From contig CAWEBQ010000002.1 in assembly GCA_963807385.1 (NCBI GenBank), positions 1,346,114 to 1,410,113 of the forward strand: DNA of 64,000 nucleotides. The letters are read 5' to 3'. Below are positions 48,598 through 58,069 of the stretch, one piece after another (within the stretch, counting starts at the first letter, position 1; every line of letters starts with the position of its first letter). Position numbers and translations under genes: made by a program. Below the pieces are notes generated by a model that made no database searches, was not told the DNA's origin, and saw only the letters and a list, made by a program, of their open reading frames with translations. The stretch comes from JBDTSW01 sp963807385. GTDB taxonomy: Bacteria > Actinomycetota > Thermoleophilia > Solirubrobacterales > 70-9.

Positions 48598-49962
48598 TCA
48601 ACGGCTCCAGGCGATGCTCGCCTCCGCGCCGAAGCGGGCGCGGAGCTTCCCGGGACCCGGCTTGATCGTCTTGCTGAAGATGCGCTTGGCCGGAGCGTGA
48701 AGGCGCTTTGCCGTGCGCCAGGCGCCGTTGTGGCGGCGCTCGATCACGACCTGGCCGACCCCCGGCGCGAGTCCCCAGACTCGAACCCTGCCCTTGCCCA
48801 GGCCGTTGGCCACGAACGGGAACCGGAACGCCTTGAAGGCGGTCTTCTCGGTCCCGTCGATCTCGAACAAGCCGGTCTGCGGCGTGAGCGCGAATCCCGG
48901 GCCCTCGGCCTGGTCGCGGATCTGGAACCACACCACCTTCGAGACGCCCTGCTTCCAGAGCAGGAAGAACGACTCGGAGAGCCAGCGGGCGTGGCGGGCC
49001 TGCGGCACCCCGTCGGGGTCCGGAGGCTTCGAGTCCCACCAGATCTCCGTCGCCCAGATCGCATGGCGGCGGGGGCCGCCGACCCGGTTCTTGCGCTCGG
49101 CCTTGCGCAGGATCGCCTTGAGCTTGCCGATATCGGGCGTCGAGACATCGGCCCTGTTCAGCGCGTGGCGCGTCGGCGCGCCGACGTTGATCGGGTGGTG
49201 GGCGAGCGCGTCGAAGCTCGCCTTGCCCGGGCAGCTCGTGGGCTCGAGCCCGCCGCCGCGGAGGCACAGCACCTTGCGCCAGAACTTCACCGGCTGCGTG
49301 CGCCGACCGCCCCGGATCGGGTCACCGTACGGAGCGGTACCGCCGGTGACGACGTAGTTCGTCGGATCGACCGACTTGATCCCCCTGTTGAAGGAGCGCA
49401 GCATCTTGCGGTAGTGGACGGCGCCGGTCAGCGTCCCGTTTGAAAACTGCGGCGTGAGATAGGTCTCGAGGTTCGGCTCCGCCCACAGCTGGTAGCTGCG
49501 GATCGTCCCGTCGTAGCGCTCGGCGATCGCGTGGCCGAAGTCCTCCACGGCCTTCGGCTTGGGCTTCCAGGTGCCGTCCGCGACATTGCCCGGCTTGTTC
49601 GGGCCCTCGGCGAAGGCGGGCGCACCGGTCACCAGCACCGCGACCTTGAACCCGCGGCCCAGCGCATCGGCAAGCGAGGCGTCCAGTTGGCCCCAGTTGT
49701 ACCGGGGGTCGTCCGGATCGCGGGCGTCGAAGCCGGGCGCGGGGTTGGCGGGCGCGATCCCACGCCAGGCGGCGCCGAGCAGGATCAGGTCCGAGCGGGC
49801 ATCGAGGGCGCGGTCGAACCAGACGTCGCGCGTCCCCGCATCGGCGCTCGAGAAGACGCCGTCGGTGAGGCCGACCTCTAACGAGCGCACAGCGGCGGCC
49901 GAGCTCGGTACGGCCAGGCTCCCGGCGGCCATCGCGAGCAGGAGGATGTGTAGGGGGCGCAT
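48598..49962 (-). CDS. Secreted clan-A-like glycoside hydrolase (GH39/GH5-type TIM barrel)
   Basis: 454 residues with a signal peptide (ILLLAMAAGSLAVPSSAAA). The putative acid/base Glu162 is in YQLWAEPNLE (like the WNEPN motif of clan GH-A) and the putative nucleophile Glu306 is in AIWATEIWWDS. VAVLVTGAPAFAEGPN and the C-terminal beta domain (VRVWGLAPGVGQVVIERRHNG) fit an extracellular polysaccharide hydrolase. The clan placement rests on spacing and motifs by eye. It lies next to two other exported proteins. Confidence 0.8.
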   Translation of the reverse strand: MRPLHILLLAMAAGSLAVPSSAAAVRSLEVGLTDGVFSSADAGTRDVWFDRALDARSDLILLGAAWRGIAPANPAPGFDARDPDDPRYNWGQLDASLADALGRGFKVAVLVTGAPAFAEGPNKPGNVADGTWKPKPKAVEDFGHAIAERYDGTIRSYQLWAEPNLETYLTPQFSNGTLTGAVHYRKMLRSFNRGIKSVDPTNYVVTGGTAPYGDPIRGGRRTQPVKFWRKVLCLRGGGLEPTSCPGKASFDALAHHPINVGAPTRHALNRADVSTPDIGKLKAILRKAERKNRVGGPRRHAIWATEIWWDSKPPDPDGVPQARHARWLSESFFLLWKQGVSKVVWFQIRDQAEGPGFALTPQTGLFEIDGTEKTAFKAFRFPFVANGLGKGRVRVWGLAPGVGQVVIERRHNGAWRTAKRLHAPAKRIFSKTIKPGPGKLRARFGAEASIAWSR

Positions 49963-49966
49963 CCGA

Positions 49967-50485
49967 TCAGGCCGCTCGGCGGTTGCGGACGGCGGCCGTG
50001 ATCGCCAGGGCCACGATCACCAGCAGCGTCAGCGGCAGGATCCAGCCCAGGCCACCCTCGCCGCTCAGGGCATCGACCACGGAGTCGAGAAAGCCACCCC
50101 CGTCGGCATCGAGGACGGCCGTGGTATCGCCGAGCGGGCCACCGCTCGAGTCGGCCTCGCCGCCGGGCGACCCGACGGCCCCTCCGGCGCCGTTCTCGCG
50201 AGCCCCAGCGGCGGCCAACAGCGCGGCCGCGCGCCCGTCGGCGCCCAGATCCTCGAGGGCTGCGAGCGTGGCGGGCGGGATCGAGGCCGAGGGATCGTCG
50301 TCGGCGTTGGGCGCCGGCGGGCTGCGGTCGCCGCAGTCGCCCGGCACCGTCTCCGAGTACTGATCGACCTCGGAGTTGCCCGGAGGCACCGTGTTGCGGT
50401 CCTCACAGGGCTTGGCATCGGCGCTCGCGCCGCCAACCAGGCACGCGATGCAGGCCACGAGCGCGAGCGTTGAAAACCGCTTCAT
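49967..50485 (-). CDS. Exported protein with a C-terminal membrane anchor
   Basis: 172 residues from the ATG at 50485. A signal peptide (FSTLALVACIACLVGGASA), a Cys-containing N-terminal part (CEDRNTVPPGNSEVDQYSETVPGDCG), an Ala/Gly/Asp-rich middle, a final hydrophobic helix (WILPLTLLVIVALAITAAV) and RNRRAA make it a type of surface-anchored protein, though no LPXTG is present. The PPGNSEVDQY segment recurs in uncharacterised actinobacterial exported proteins by recollection only. A longer frame upstream is less likely than MKRFST. Confidence 0.7.
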   Translation of the reverse strand: MKRFSTLALVACIACLVGGASADAKPCEDRNTVPPGNSEVDQYSETVPGDCGDRSPPAPNADDDPSASIPPATLAALEDLGADGRAAALLAAAGARENGAGGAVGSPGGEADSSGGPLGDTTAVLDADGGGFLDSVVDALSGEGGLGWILPLTLLVIVALAITAAVRNRRAA

Positions 50486-50533
50486 CACCCGTATATACGC
50501 AGGAGGGCTCCACGGGCTGACACCCAACCGCGG

Positions 50534-50914
50534 TCAGGCGGCGGCGTCGATGACCGGGATCCCGTATTGGGCGAACCGCTCGTCGGCGGTGACCACGGTC
50601 AGCCGCTCCTCGCGCGCCTGCGCGATCAGCAGGCGGTCGAACGGGTCGCGGTGATGCACCGGCAGGCTCGCCACTCCCAGCCCGTGCTCCGGTGCCAGAC
50701 CAAGGATTCTGAGGCCGGTCCTTGTGATGTGCTCGTGAAGATCCTCCGGGACGTCGAGCTTCCCGATGGCGGCCTTGATGCCGATCTCAGCGAACGACAC
50801 CACGCTGAAGGACAGCTCGGCTGCCGCCTCGATCGCCTCCTGCGCTCGCGACGAAAGACGCCGATCCCCGGCAAGCTCCCACAGCACGACCTGCGTATCG
50901 AGGAGCAGCCTCAA
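50534..50914 (-). CDS. VapC-family PIN-domain toxin (Phd-associated)
   Basis: 126 residues. LLLDTQVVLWELAGDRRLSS carries the first PIN Asp, SFAEIGIKAAIGKL the Glu region, DPFDRLLIAQA the central Asp and VVTADERFAQYGIPVI the last acidic residue. This is the subgroup typically paired with Phd/YefM antitoxins, as here (4-nt overlap). Probably an RNase. Confidence 0.9.
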   Translation of the reverse strand: MRLLLDTQVVLWELAGDRRLSSRAQEAIEAAAELSFSVVSFAEIGIKAAIGKLDVPEDLHEHITRTGLRILGLAPEHGLGVASLPVHHRDPFDRLLIAQAREERLTVVTADERFAQYGIPVIDAAA

Positions 50915-51159
50915 GGGGGCCCACCGAGGAGCTCGTCGACCTCCTCGTCCGTGAACTCGAAGTCATCGCCGATCCGGATCCGCCCGCCGAGGGAGCCCCG
51001 TGCCGCCAGGAAGCGGGCGCCGGGCCCTTCCGGGTGCTCAATTCGTACGAGCTTCGCGACGGGGACCCCGTCGCGAGCGATCTCGATGTCCTCGCCCGCC
51101 TCAGCACGCGCGAGCAGCTTCGACAGCTCCGTCTTCGCCTGACCCACGTTGATTCGCAC
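50911..51159 (-). CDS. Phd/YefM-family antitoxin
   Basis: 82 residues from the GTG at 51159: RINVGQAKTELSKLLARAEAGEDIEIARDGVPVAKLVRI is a classic Phd N-terminal DNA-binding fold, and FEFTDEEVDELL is the acidic toxin-binding end. TACACT lies 6 nt before the GTG with no Shine-Dalgarno (leaderless type). An open frame further upstream is not homologous. Confidence 0.9.
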   Translation of the reverse strand: MRINVGQAKTELSKLLARAEAGEDIEIARDGVPVAKLVRIEHPEGPGARFLAARGSLGGRIRIGDDFEFTDEEVDELLGGPP

Positions 51160-51280
51160 GACAGCAGTGTACCTCAGCTTAGCCAAGCTTGGCCAACCTT
51201 GCTCTGGCCGTTGTGCCACGGGCTTCCCCGGGATCTCCTGTCGGGATTTGCCGGACCACTGCGTATATAGAGGCAAAGCG

Positions 51281-53345
51281 ATGGAAGCAATCGCCCCCTC
51301 AACCGTGCGCGTGGGCACGACCGCCCTCCGGCGCCTCGACGCCGCCAACCTCGCCGCCTGGCTCGTCCCGGCGGCGCTCATCGTGTACCTCGCGATGGAG
51401 AACGGCGGCTACGGCCCGATCGAGCGCGGCCAGGTGGGCCTAATGGCGTGGGGGGCGGTTCTCGCGGGAACGCTGGTCGGCGCCCTGCCGAGCGCGGGCG
51501 GCACCCGCTCGGGCCGGATCCTGTTCGGCGCGCTCGCGCTCTTCGCCGGCTGGACCCTCCTCAGCTTCGGCTGGACCGAGTCCGACGAGCGCACCTCGAT
51601 CGAGCTCGCCCGCGTGTCGCCTACCTCGGCGTGTTCGCGCTCGCCCTCGCCGTCCAGGGCGAGGGCCGCTGGCGCCACCTCTTCGACGGCGTCGCCACCG
51701 GCGTCGCGGTCGTCTGCGGGCTCGCGGTGCTCTCGCGCCTCGAGCCCTCGATGTTCCCGGAGCGAATCACCGACACGTACCTGCCCGGCATCGAGATCGA
51801 CCGCCGCCTCGCCTACCCGCTGAACTACTCGTCAGGCCTCGCCGCCTTCGCCGCGATCGGCCTGCCCCTGCTCCTCACCGTCGCCGCCTCGGCCCGCACC
51901 CTCGCCGGCCAGGCGCTGGGCGCCGCCGCGCTGCCGGTCGTCGTGCTCACGCTCTGGCTCACCACCTCGAGCCTCGCGGTGCCCGTCGCCGCCATCGCGA
52001 TCGCCGCCTTCTTCGTCCTCAGCCCCGACCGCCTCCCGCGCCTCGCGACCCTCGCGGTCGCCGGCGTCGGCTCGGCGATCCTGTTCGCGGCCGCCAACCA
52101 GCGCGACGCGCTCGACCGCGGCCTCCCCACCCCGGCGCTCGACTCGAGGGCGACGAGATGAAGGCGATCATCCTGGTCGTCTGCGCGGGCGTCGCGCTCT
52201 TGCAGGTAGCCATCTCCCTCGCCGCCCGCTACGCCAATCGCCCCGCCTGGATGCGACCCTCCCGCCTCCAGGCCAGCGTCGCCGCGGGCGTCGCGACGGC
52301 CGCGCTCTGGCGGTTGCCGTCGCCGCCGGCCTCCCTGGCGAGGCCTCCGACCAGTGGCAGAAGTTCAAGGGCCGCGAGGGCAGCGCTGCCGCCGGAGCGC
52401 AGCGATCCGAGCAGATCCTGGACGTGTCCTCCAGCGGCCGCTACGAGTTCTGGGAGTCGGCGGTCGACGCGAACAAGACGGAACCGCTCACGGGCATCGG
52501 CCCCGGCACCTTCGAGTTCTGGTGGTCGCGCGAGGGCAGCTACGCGGGCTTCGTCCGTGACGCCCACTCGCTCTACTTCGAGACGCTCGCCGAGCTCGGC
52601 ATCGTCGGCCTGGCGCTGATCGGCGCCTTCGGGCTCGGCCTGCTGGGCACAGGGGTCGCCCGCACCCTGCGCGCGCCGCCCGATACCCGCCCCTACATCG
52701 CCGGCGCGCTCGCGGCCTGCGCCGCGTTCCTCATCGCCGCGGGCCTCGACTGGAACTGGGAGCTGGGCGTGATCCCCGTCCTCTTCTTCGGCTGCGCCGC
52801 CGTGGTCATCGGCGCCGGGCGAACCTCGAAGCCCCGCAGGCCCTCGCGGCGCGCCCGTGGCCGCCTCGCCGCCTACCGCCCCTACGCCGGCCGCGCGGCG
52901 CATGGTCGCGGTGGCCCTGGGCGGAGTAGTCGCGATCGCGCTGCCGCTCGCAGGCGCCAACGATCTCACCGAGAGCAGGGCGCAGGCGGCCCAGGGCAAC
53001 GTCCAGTCGGCGTTCGCGGACGCCTCCTCAGCGCGCGGCGCCCAGCCCTACGCGGCCAGCCCACCGCTCCAGCAGGCACTCCTGCTCGAGCGCGCCGGGA
53101 ACGTGCAGGGCGCGGTGGCGGCGGGGCGCGAGGCCACTCGGGCCGAGCCCACCAACTGGCGCACCTGGCTCATCCGCTCCCGCCTCGAGGCCCAGGCGGG
53201 CGAGGCCAAGGCCTCCGTCGACGCCCTGCGCCGCGCCAAGAGCCTTAACCCGAACTCGTCCTCGATCGCCTCCGCCGAGCTCCTCGCCGAGCAGCAGATC
53301 GCCGCCGAGCAGGCTCCGCCCCCGACCCCCGTGCCGGCGCCATGA
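51281..53345 (+). pseudogene. O-antigen ligase / polymerase-like (Wzy_C family) gene with at least four frameshifts
   Basis: Starting at the ATG at 51281, hydrophobic frame pieces continue in turn: MEAIAPSTVRVGTTALRRLD...ESDERTSIELARV (to ~51612); AYLGVFALALAVQGEGRW...ALDS (to ~52150); MKAIILVVCAGVALLQVAISLAARYANRPAWMRPS (to ~52305); GRYEFWESAVDANKTEPLTGIGPGTFEFWW...DAHSLYFETLAELGIVGL (to ~52815); then a TPR-like tail VQSAFADASSARGAQP...SSIASAELLAEQQI (to 53345). The DAHSLYFETLAELG block is the O-antigen ligase signature. Reading all pieces needs about four indels. Either a decayed gene or an error-rich stretch. Confidence 0.7.
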
Positions 53346-53617
53346 GCGACCTCTTCCACGAGCTCCGCCCCTACGTCGACCGCGGCGAGGCCGACGGGCT
53401 GAACGACCTCGCCGACCGCCTCGAGGCCGACCGCCCGGTTCCCCGCGCCGGCTTCCGCGCCGAGCTCAAGGCCGAGCTGATCGAGGCCGAGCGAACGCGC
53501 CCCGTCGCCTGGCGCCCGAAGCACCTGAAGCGCCTGGTCGCCGGCTACTGCGGCGCAGGCTCGCTACTGCTCGCCGTCGGCGCCCTCGGCATCACCGGCG
53601 CCGGTCCCCTCGGCTGA
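53342..53617 (+). CDS. Small single-pass membrane protein, partner of the ligase-like gene
   Basis: 91 residues starting with ATG in an ATGA overlap with the ligase-like gene, so it was part of that operon. A helical Glu/Arg-rich cytoplasmic part (FHELRPYVDRGEADGLNDLADRLE) is followed by one membrane helix (VAGYCGAGSLLLAVGALGITGAG). No family recognised; the layout resembles an anti-sigma factor-like or regulatory protein. Its 3' end overlaps the opposite ECF sigma gene by 54 nt. Confidence 0.55.
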   Translation: MSDLFHELRPYVDRGEADGLNDLADRLEADRPVPRAGFRAELKAELIEAERTRPVAWRPKHLKRLVAGYCGAGSLLLAVGALGITGAGPLG

Positions 53618-54130
53618 GCCCTCCAGCTCCCGCCGCAGCTTCCTCATCGCCCGCGAGAGGATCTGCTGCGCGTTGGCCAGCGTTATCTCCATCACCTCGG
53701 CGATCTCGGGGCCACGCAGGTCGGCGCCGAAGCGAAGCGCGATCGCCACCCGCTCACGCCGGCGAAGCCGCGCCATCGCGCCCGCGAGGACCGGCGAGAG
53801 CGCCTGCGCCCCCTCGTCGGGCCCCGGCTCGTGCGTCCGCGCCCCCCACACCGCGGCCACCCCCTCGCGCTCGGCCCGCTTTCCGCCCTCGCGCCGGCGG
53901 TGGTCGGCGTAGACGTTCCGCGCGATCGCGAGTAGCCAGGTGATCTCCGACGCCCGCTCGGCATCGAATCGCTCCCACGCCGCCAGCGCCTTCTCGAAGG
54001 TGAGCTGCGTCAGGTCCTCCGCGTCCTCGGCCACTGCCCCGCGGTAGGCGAAGAACCCGTAGACGCTCCACACGTGCTCCTCGTAGATGTCGACGAAGTC
54101 GGTCAGCGCGCGTACGCTACGGCGCTTCAT
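53564..54130 (-). CDS. ECF-type RNA polymerase sigma factor
   Basis: 188 residues from the ATG at 54130. Region 2 (FVDIYEEHVWSVYGFFAYRGAVAEDAEDLTQLTFEKALAAWERF...EITWLLAIARNVYADHRRR) and region 4 (LRRRERVAIALRFGADLRGPEIAEVMEITLANAQQILSRAMRKLRREL) are present. Its possible anti-sigma partner is not clear; the convergent small membrane protein is a candidate by position only. The ATG pairs with the divergent methyltransferase ATG (CATG), sharing 2 nt. Confidence 0.9.
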   Translation of the reverse strand: MKRRSVRALTDFVDIYEEHVWSVYGFFAYRGAVAEDAEDLTQLTFEKALAAWERFDAERASEITWLLAIARNVYADHRRREGGKRAEREGVAAVWGARTHEPGPDEGAQALSPVLAGAMARLRRRERVAIALRFGADLRGPEIAEVMEITLANAQQILSRAMRKLRRELEGSAEGTGAGDAEGADGEQ

Positions 54131-55085
54131 GGATACGAGCATCCTCCGGTGCCCCGACTGCACCGCCCAGGGGTTGGCCAAGGGCCCGAGCGGGTTCAGC
54201 TGCGACCGGTGCGGGCGCACCTATCCGGTGCGCGACGGGACGCTACGGATGCTTCCGGGAGGCGAGTCCGAGCCCGCGGCAGAGGTCAAGGCGCGAACGG
54301 CCGAGAGCTTCGCGTACGAGTGGAACCACTTCGGCGACGTTCGCGATGAGTGGCGCAAGAACTTCCTCGACTACATGCGACCACACAAGCCGGAATTCTT
54401 CGCCGGCCTGTCGGTGCTCGATGTCGGGACGGGGTCCGGGCGCCACTCGCGCGAAGCGGCCGAGCTGGGCGCCAGCGTCGTGGCAGTCGATCTTGGCGAC
54501 TCGATCGACGTGGCCCGAGCGAACCTCCCGAACTCGGTGACCACGATCCAGGCCGACGCCGAGCACCTCCCGCTCATCAACGCCAGCTTCGACTTCGTCA
54601 TGTCGATCGGCGTCCTGCACCACCTGCCGGATCCCGAAGCGGCCTTGCGAGGGCTCGTGCGTATGGTCAGACCGGGAGGCCGCCTCCACGTCTACCTCTA
54701 CTGGCAGCCGCCGGTGCGCTGGCACCGCACGGTATTGAGGGCGGTCACCGCGGCGAGGCGGCTTACGACGCGCCTGCCCCACAGCGTCCTCCACGTCCTC
54801 TGCTACCCGCTTGCGGCGCTGCTGTTCGTGATAGCGGTGCTTCCCCACCGCCTTGGCATGCGACTGCCGGCGCTTGAGCGACTCACAAACCAGCTGCCGC
54901 TGAGGACGTACGCCGACTATCCGTTCGGCGTCTTGGTCAACGATCAGTTCGACCGCCTCTCTGCCCCGATCGAGCACCGCTACACACAGGACGAGGTCCA
55001 CGCGATCCTCGAGCGGGCGGGACTCGATGAGATCGTCGTCCTTCCGAATGCTGGATGGGTCGCGGACGGCGTGCGACCCGCCTGA
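54129..55085 (+). CDS. SAM-dependent methyltransferase with Trm112-like N-terminus
   Basis: 318 residues, intact. The N-terminal part (ILRCPDCTAQGLAKGPSGFSCDRCGRTYPVRDG) is a Trm112-type zinc ribbon with two CX2C pairs. The class I Rossmann motif is LDVGTGSGRHSREAAELGASVVAVDL, and FDFVMSIGVLHHLPDPEAALRGLVRMVRPGGRLHVYLYW follows. The last third contains a hydrophobic part (VLCYPLAALLFVIAVLP). Such proteins often methylate sugars or lipids in cell-surface loci. It sits between an ECF sigma gene and asparagine synthase. Confidence 0.88.
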   Translation: MDTSILRCPDCTAQGLAKGPSGFSCDRCGRTYPVRDGTLRMLPGGESEPAAEVKARTAESFAYEWNHFGDVRDEWRKNFLDYMRPHKPEFFAGLSVLDVGTGSGRHSREAAELGASVVAVDLGDSIDVARANLPNSVTTIQADAEHLPLINASFDFVMSIGVLHHLPDPEAALRGLVRMVRPGGRLHVYLYWQPPVRWHRTVLRAVTAARRLTTRLPHSVLHVLCYPLAALLFVIAVLPHRLGMRLPALERLTNQLPLRTYADYPFGVLVNDQFDRLSAPIEHRYTQDEVHAILERAGLDEIVVLPNAGWVADGVRPA

Positions 55086-55122
55086 CGCCTACCCGCACCT
55101 GCGGCTCTATCTTCCACCCCGG

Positions 55123-56970
55123 ATGTGCGGCATCGCTGGAAAGGTCTCCACACGCGGCCCGATTGACCGCGGCCTCGTCGAGCGCATGTGCGCGGCGCAG
55201 GCCCATCGCGGCCCCGACTCCCGCGGCATCCACGCGGGGACCGGGGCATGCCTCGGGATCCAGCGCCTGCGGATCATCGACCTCGAGACCGGCGACCAGC
55301 CGATCTATAACGAGGACCGGCACCGTCGCCGTGGTCCTCAACGGCGAGATCTACAACTACCGCGAGCTGCGCGGGCGGCTCGGAACAGCGCGGGCACCGG
55401 TTCGCGACCAAGTCCGACACCGAGGTGATCGCACACCTCTACGAAGAGCACGGGGCCGACTGTCGTGCACCACGCTCACGGCATGTTCGCCTTCGCCGTC
55501 TGGGACGCCAGCGAGCGTCGGCTTGCTGCTCGCCCGCGATCGCGTCGGCAAGAAGCCGCTCTTCTACGCCGAGCGCGACGGCCTCCTGACGTTTCGCCTC
55601 CGAGCTGAACGGCCCTGATGCAGGATCCCGCGATCCCTCGCGAGCTCGACGTCCATGCGCTCGACTGCGTACCTGGCCTACGGTTACATCCCGGCACCGC
55701 ACTCGATCTGGCCGGCGGTGCGCAAGCTCCCGCCCGCGCACACCCTGGTGCTGGGAGGACGGCGACGGCCAGGTCGAGCGCTACTGGCGCTGGACTACTC
55801 CCAGCAAGCACGGCGGCACCGACGAAGAGCTCGTCGACGAGGCTGCGCGAACAGCTGTCGGCGGGCGGTGCGACGCCGGATGATCGCCGACGTGCCGCTG
55901 GGCGCGTTCCTCTCCGGCGGGATCGACTCGTCGGTCGTCGTCGCTGCGATGGCGGCCGCCTCAGCAGCACGCCGGTCAAGACGTTCTCGATCGGCTTCGA
56001 CGACCGACGCGCTACAACGAGCTGCCCCGCGCCCGCCTGGTCGCCGAGCGCTTCGGCACCGACCACCACGAGCTCGTGGTCCAGCCCGACGCGGTCGAGA
56101 TGCTCCCCAAGCTCGTTGCGCCACTACGGCGAGCCGTTCGCCGACTCCTCGGCGATCCCGACCTTCTACCTCGCCGAGATGACCCGCGAGCACGTCACCG
56201 TCGCCCTCAACGGCGACGGCGGTGACGAGAGCTTCGCCGGCTACCCCCGCCACGTCGCCAACGCCCGGACCGCCTGGCTCGACCGCGTCCCCCGCCCCAT
56301 CCGCGCCGCCGGCGCCGCCGCCGGTCGCGCCATCCCCCCGTCCGCCGACCGCAAGAGCCGCCGCGACTACGTTCGCCGAATGCTCGTCTCGCTCACCGGC
56401 ATCGCCCCCGAGCGCTACCGCGAGCACGTCTCGATCTTCGACGACAACGCGGTCGCCGAGATCTCCGACAATGGCGCCAAGCCCCTGCGATTGGTTGATC
56501 AAGATGTCTGGACGACCCACGGCCGAGAACGCGCTCGACCGACTGCTCGACGTCGACGTGAACACCTACCTCCCGGGCGATCTCCTTCCGAAGGTGGACA
56601 TCGCGACGATGGCTCACTCTCTGGAAGCCCGATCGCCGCTGCTCGACCACGAAGTCATGGAGCTGGCGGGCTCCATAGCCACCAAACACATGACCACACT
56701 CCGCCGCGGGAAGAAGATCCTGCGCGAGACGTACCGCGACACTGTGCCAGACGAAGTCCTCGACGCCCCGAAGTCGGGGTTCGCGGTGCCGTTGGCGGAC
56801 TGGTTTCGGGGCGAGTTGGGCGAGTATACGCGAGCTCGATCCGAGTCTCCCAAGTTGCGACGGTCCCTAGACGCCCACCAGGCCGGCGATGGCGACCACT
56901 CCGCCCGCCTTTGGGCCCTGACGGTTCTGGCCTCTGGCCCCGCGGCGCCTCTACACCAACCCCCGCATGA
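55123..56970 (+). pseudogene. asnB: Asparagine synthase (glutamine-hydrolysing), many frameshifts
   Basis: The start MCGIAGKVSTRGPIDRGLVERM (Cys2 nucleophile) and RGPDSRG are in one frame. Then TVAVVLNGEIYNYRELRGRL, SDTEVIAHLYEEHGADC, HGMFAFAVWD, LLLARDRVGKKPLFY, LSGGIDSSVVVAAMAA, KTFSIGFDD, REHVTVALNGDGGDESFAGYPRHV and LLPKVDIATMAHSLEARSPLLDHEVMELAG are readable, in three frames. About ten or more indels are needed between 55.3 and 56.6 kb. The family makes the amidotransferase-type amide donors common in polysaccharide loci. TATCTT lies 9 nt before the ATG. The end is approximate and overlaps the next gene's 3' end. Confidence 0.75.
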
Positions 56971-58024
56971 GGCTCGCCAGCTCCGGGGCCCAACGCTCGT
57001 ACGAGTAGTGCTTCGCGACGAAGGCGCGACGTTGGCGCCCATCTCTGCTCGCATCTGTGGATCGCGCGCGAGCTGAGTGATCACGGTCACCCACTCCTCG
57101 GGGGAGGAGCCAACAGCCCCCGGTCGTCCCCGATGAGACTCGGCGCGACGCCGACCGGGCTTGCTCCCCGGGTACCCCGGCAGCGAAGTATTGAAGGAGC
57201 TTGTAGCCGCACTTTCCGCGCGCCCATTCAGTGTCGGGCATCGGCATGATTCCGATGTCGAACTCGGCGATATCAGAGGCTTCCTTGCCCAGGCTCCACG
57301 ATCGCGCTTCCAGCCATGGAGCGACATGGTCCAGGTGCCCGCCAACCGCAACCACGCGGACCTCGTGACCGTTCCGGTTGATGCGCTCCAAGGCAGGCAT
57401 CACCGCCGTTAGGTATCGACTGGTGCTAGATGACCCGATCCAGCCAACGGTGACTGGGTGCTCGTGCTCGTGCTCGTGAGCCGTGAAGCTCGACGGTTCG
57501 ACACACGAAGGAATAACCACCGTAGGCGAGGACGACTCCCGACGGGCGGCGCCCGCAAGATAGGCGTTGCCGGCGATCACCAATCGTGCCTGTCGCACAC
57601 ACGAGCGCCAGCGCGAAGCCTCCCGCTTCAGCGGGCCCGCGAAACGGTTAGCATCGCCGATCGACCCAAGATGCAGGGCGTCGTCAAAGTCGTACACATC
57701 GAGATGTCGCGGCGGGTCGACGCCCGGAATCGGCGCAATGAAGAGCAGCCGATGAACCATCGTGAGCGCAGCGTCATGCCCAGAGCCCATGGCACGAGGG
57801 GCCGCGGTAGCGACTACTCGCAGCTTGCGGAGCAGGGAAGCGTTAGATGCCAGGAGCGCATACTCGTGCGCGGTCAAGGTCGGCAGGAAGCGGAGACTCA
57901 CGTCGGCGTCGGCAAGGCGCTGAGTGAAGCCGGCAACCCGAACCCGCGGGCCGGGAGCGGTCAGTGGATATGTGGTTCGGGCGGCGACGGAAACCAACGA
58001 ACTCTTGAGTATGAAGAAAGCCAC
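56951..58024 (-). CDS. Glycosyltransferase, family 4-like (two compensating frameshifts suspected near the C-terminus)
   Basis: The GTG start at 58024 gives a 357-residue open frame. It has an N-terminal Rossmann-like half and a C-terminal half with PVTVGWIGSSSTSRYLTAVMPALERI and FDIGIMPMPDTEWARGKCGYKLLQYFAAGVP, the donor-site Gly-rich/Glu region of GT4 enzymes. After LLQYFAAGVP the frame reads poorly until RRAFVAKHYSYERWAPEL; the natural SSPEEWVTVITQLARDPQMRAEMGA is in another frame at about 57060-57120. So two indels compensate each other. Confidence 0.75.
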   Translation of the reverse strand: MAFFILKSSLVSVAARTTYPLTAPGPRVRVAGFTQRLADADVSLRFLPTLTAHEYALLASNASLLRKLRVVATAAPRAMGSGHDAALTMVHRLLFIAPIPGVDPPRHLDVYDFDDALHLGSIGDANRFAGPLKREASRWRSCVRQARLVIAGNAYLAGAARRESSSPTVVIPSCVEPSSFTAHEHEHEHPVTVGWIGSSSTSRYLTAVMPALERINRNGHEVRVVAVGGHLDHVAPWLEARSWSLGKEASDIAEFDIGIMPMPDTEWARGKCGYKLLQYFAAGVPGEQARSASRRVSSGTTGGCWLLPRGVGDRDHSARARSTDASRDGRQRRAFVAKHYSYERWAPELASLMRGLV

Positions 58025-58069
58025 TGTGAGTGGCCACCCGTCGTTGGGCGACAGACTCTAGCCTGGGGT

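Noticed and set aside
57461..57482. CTCGTG microsatellite in the glycosyltransferase
   Set aside because: Encodes HEHEHEH in frame; short simple repeat inside the gene, not an element in its own right.
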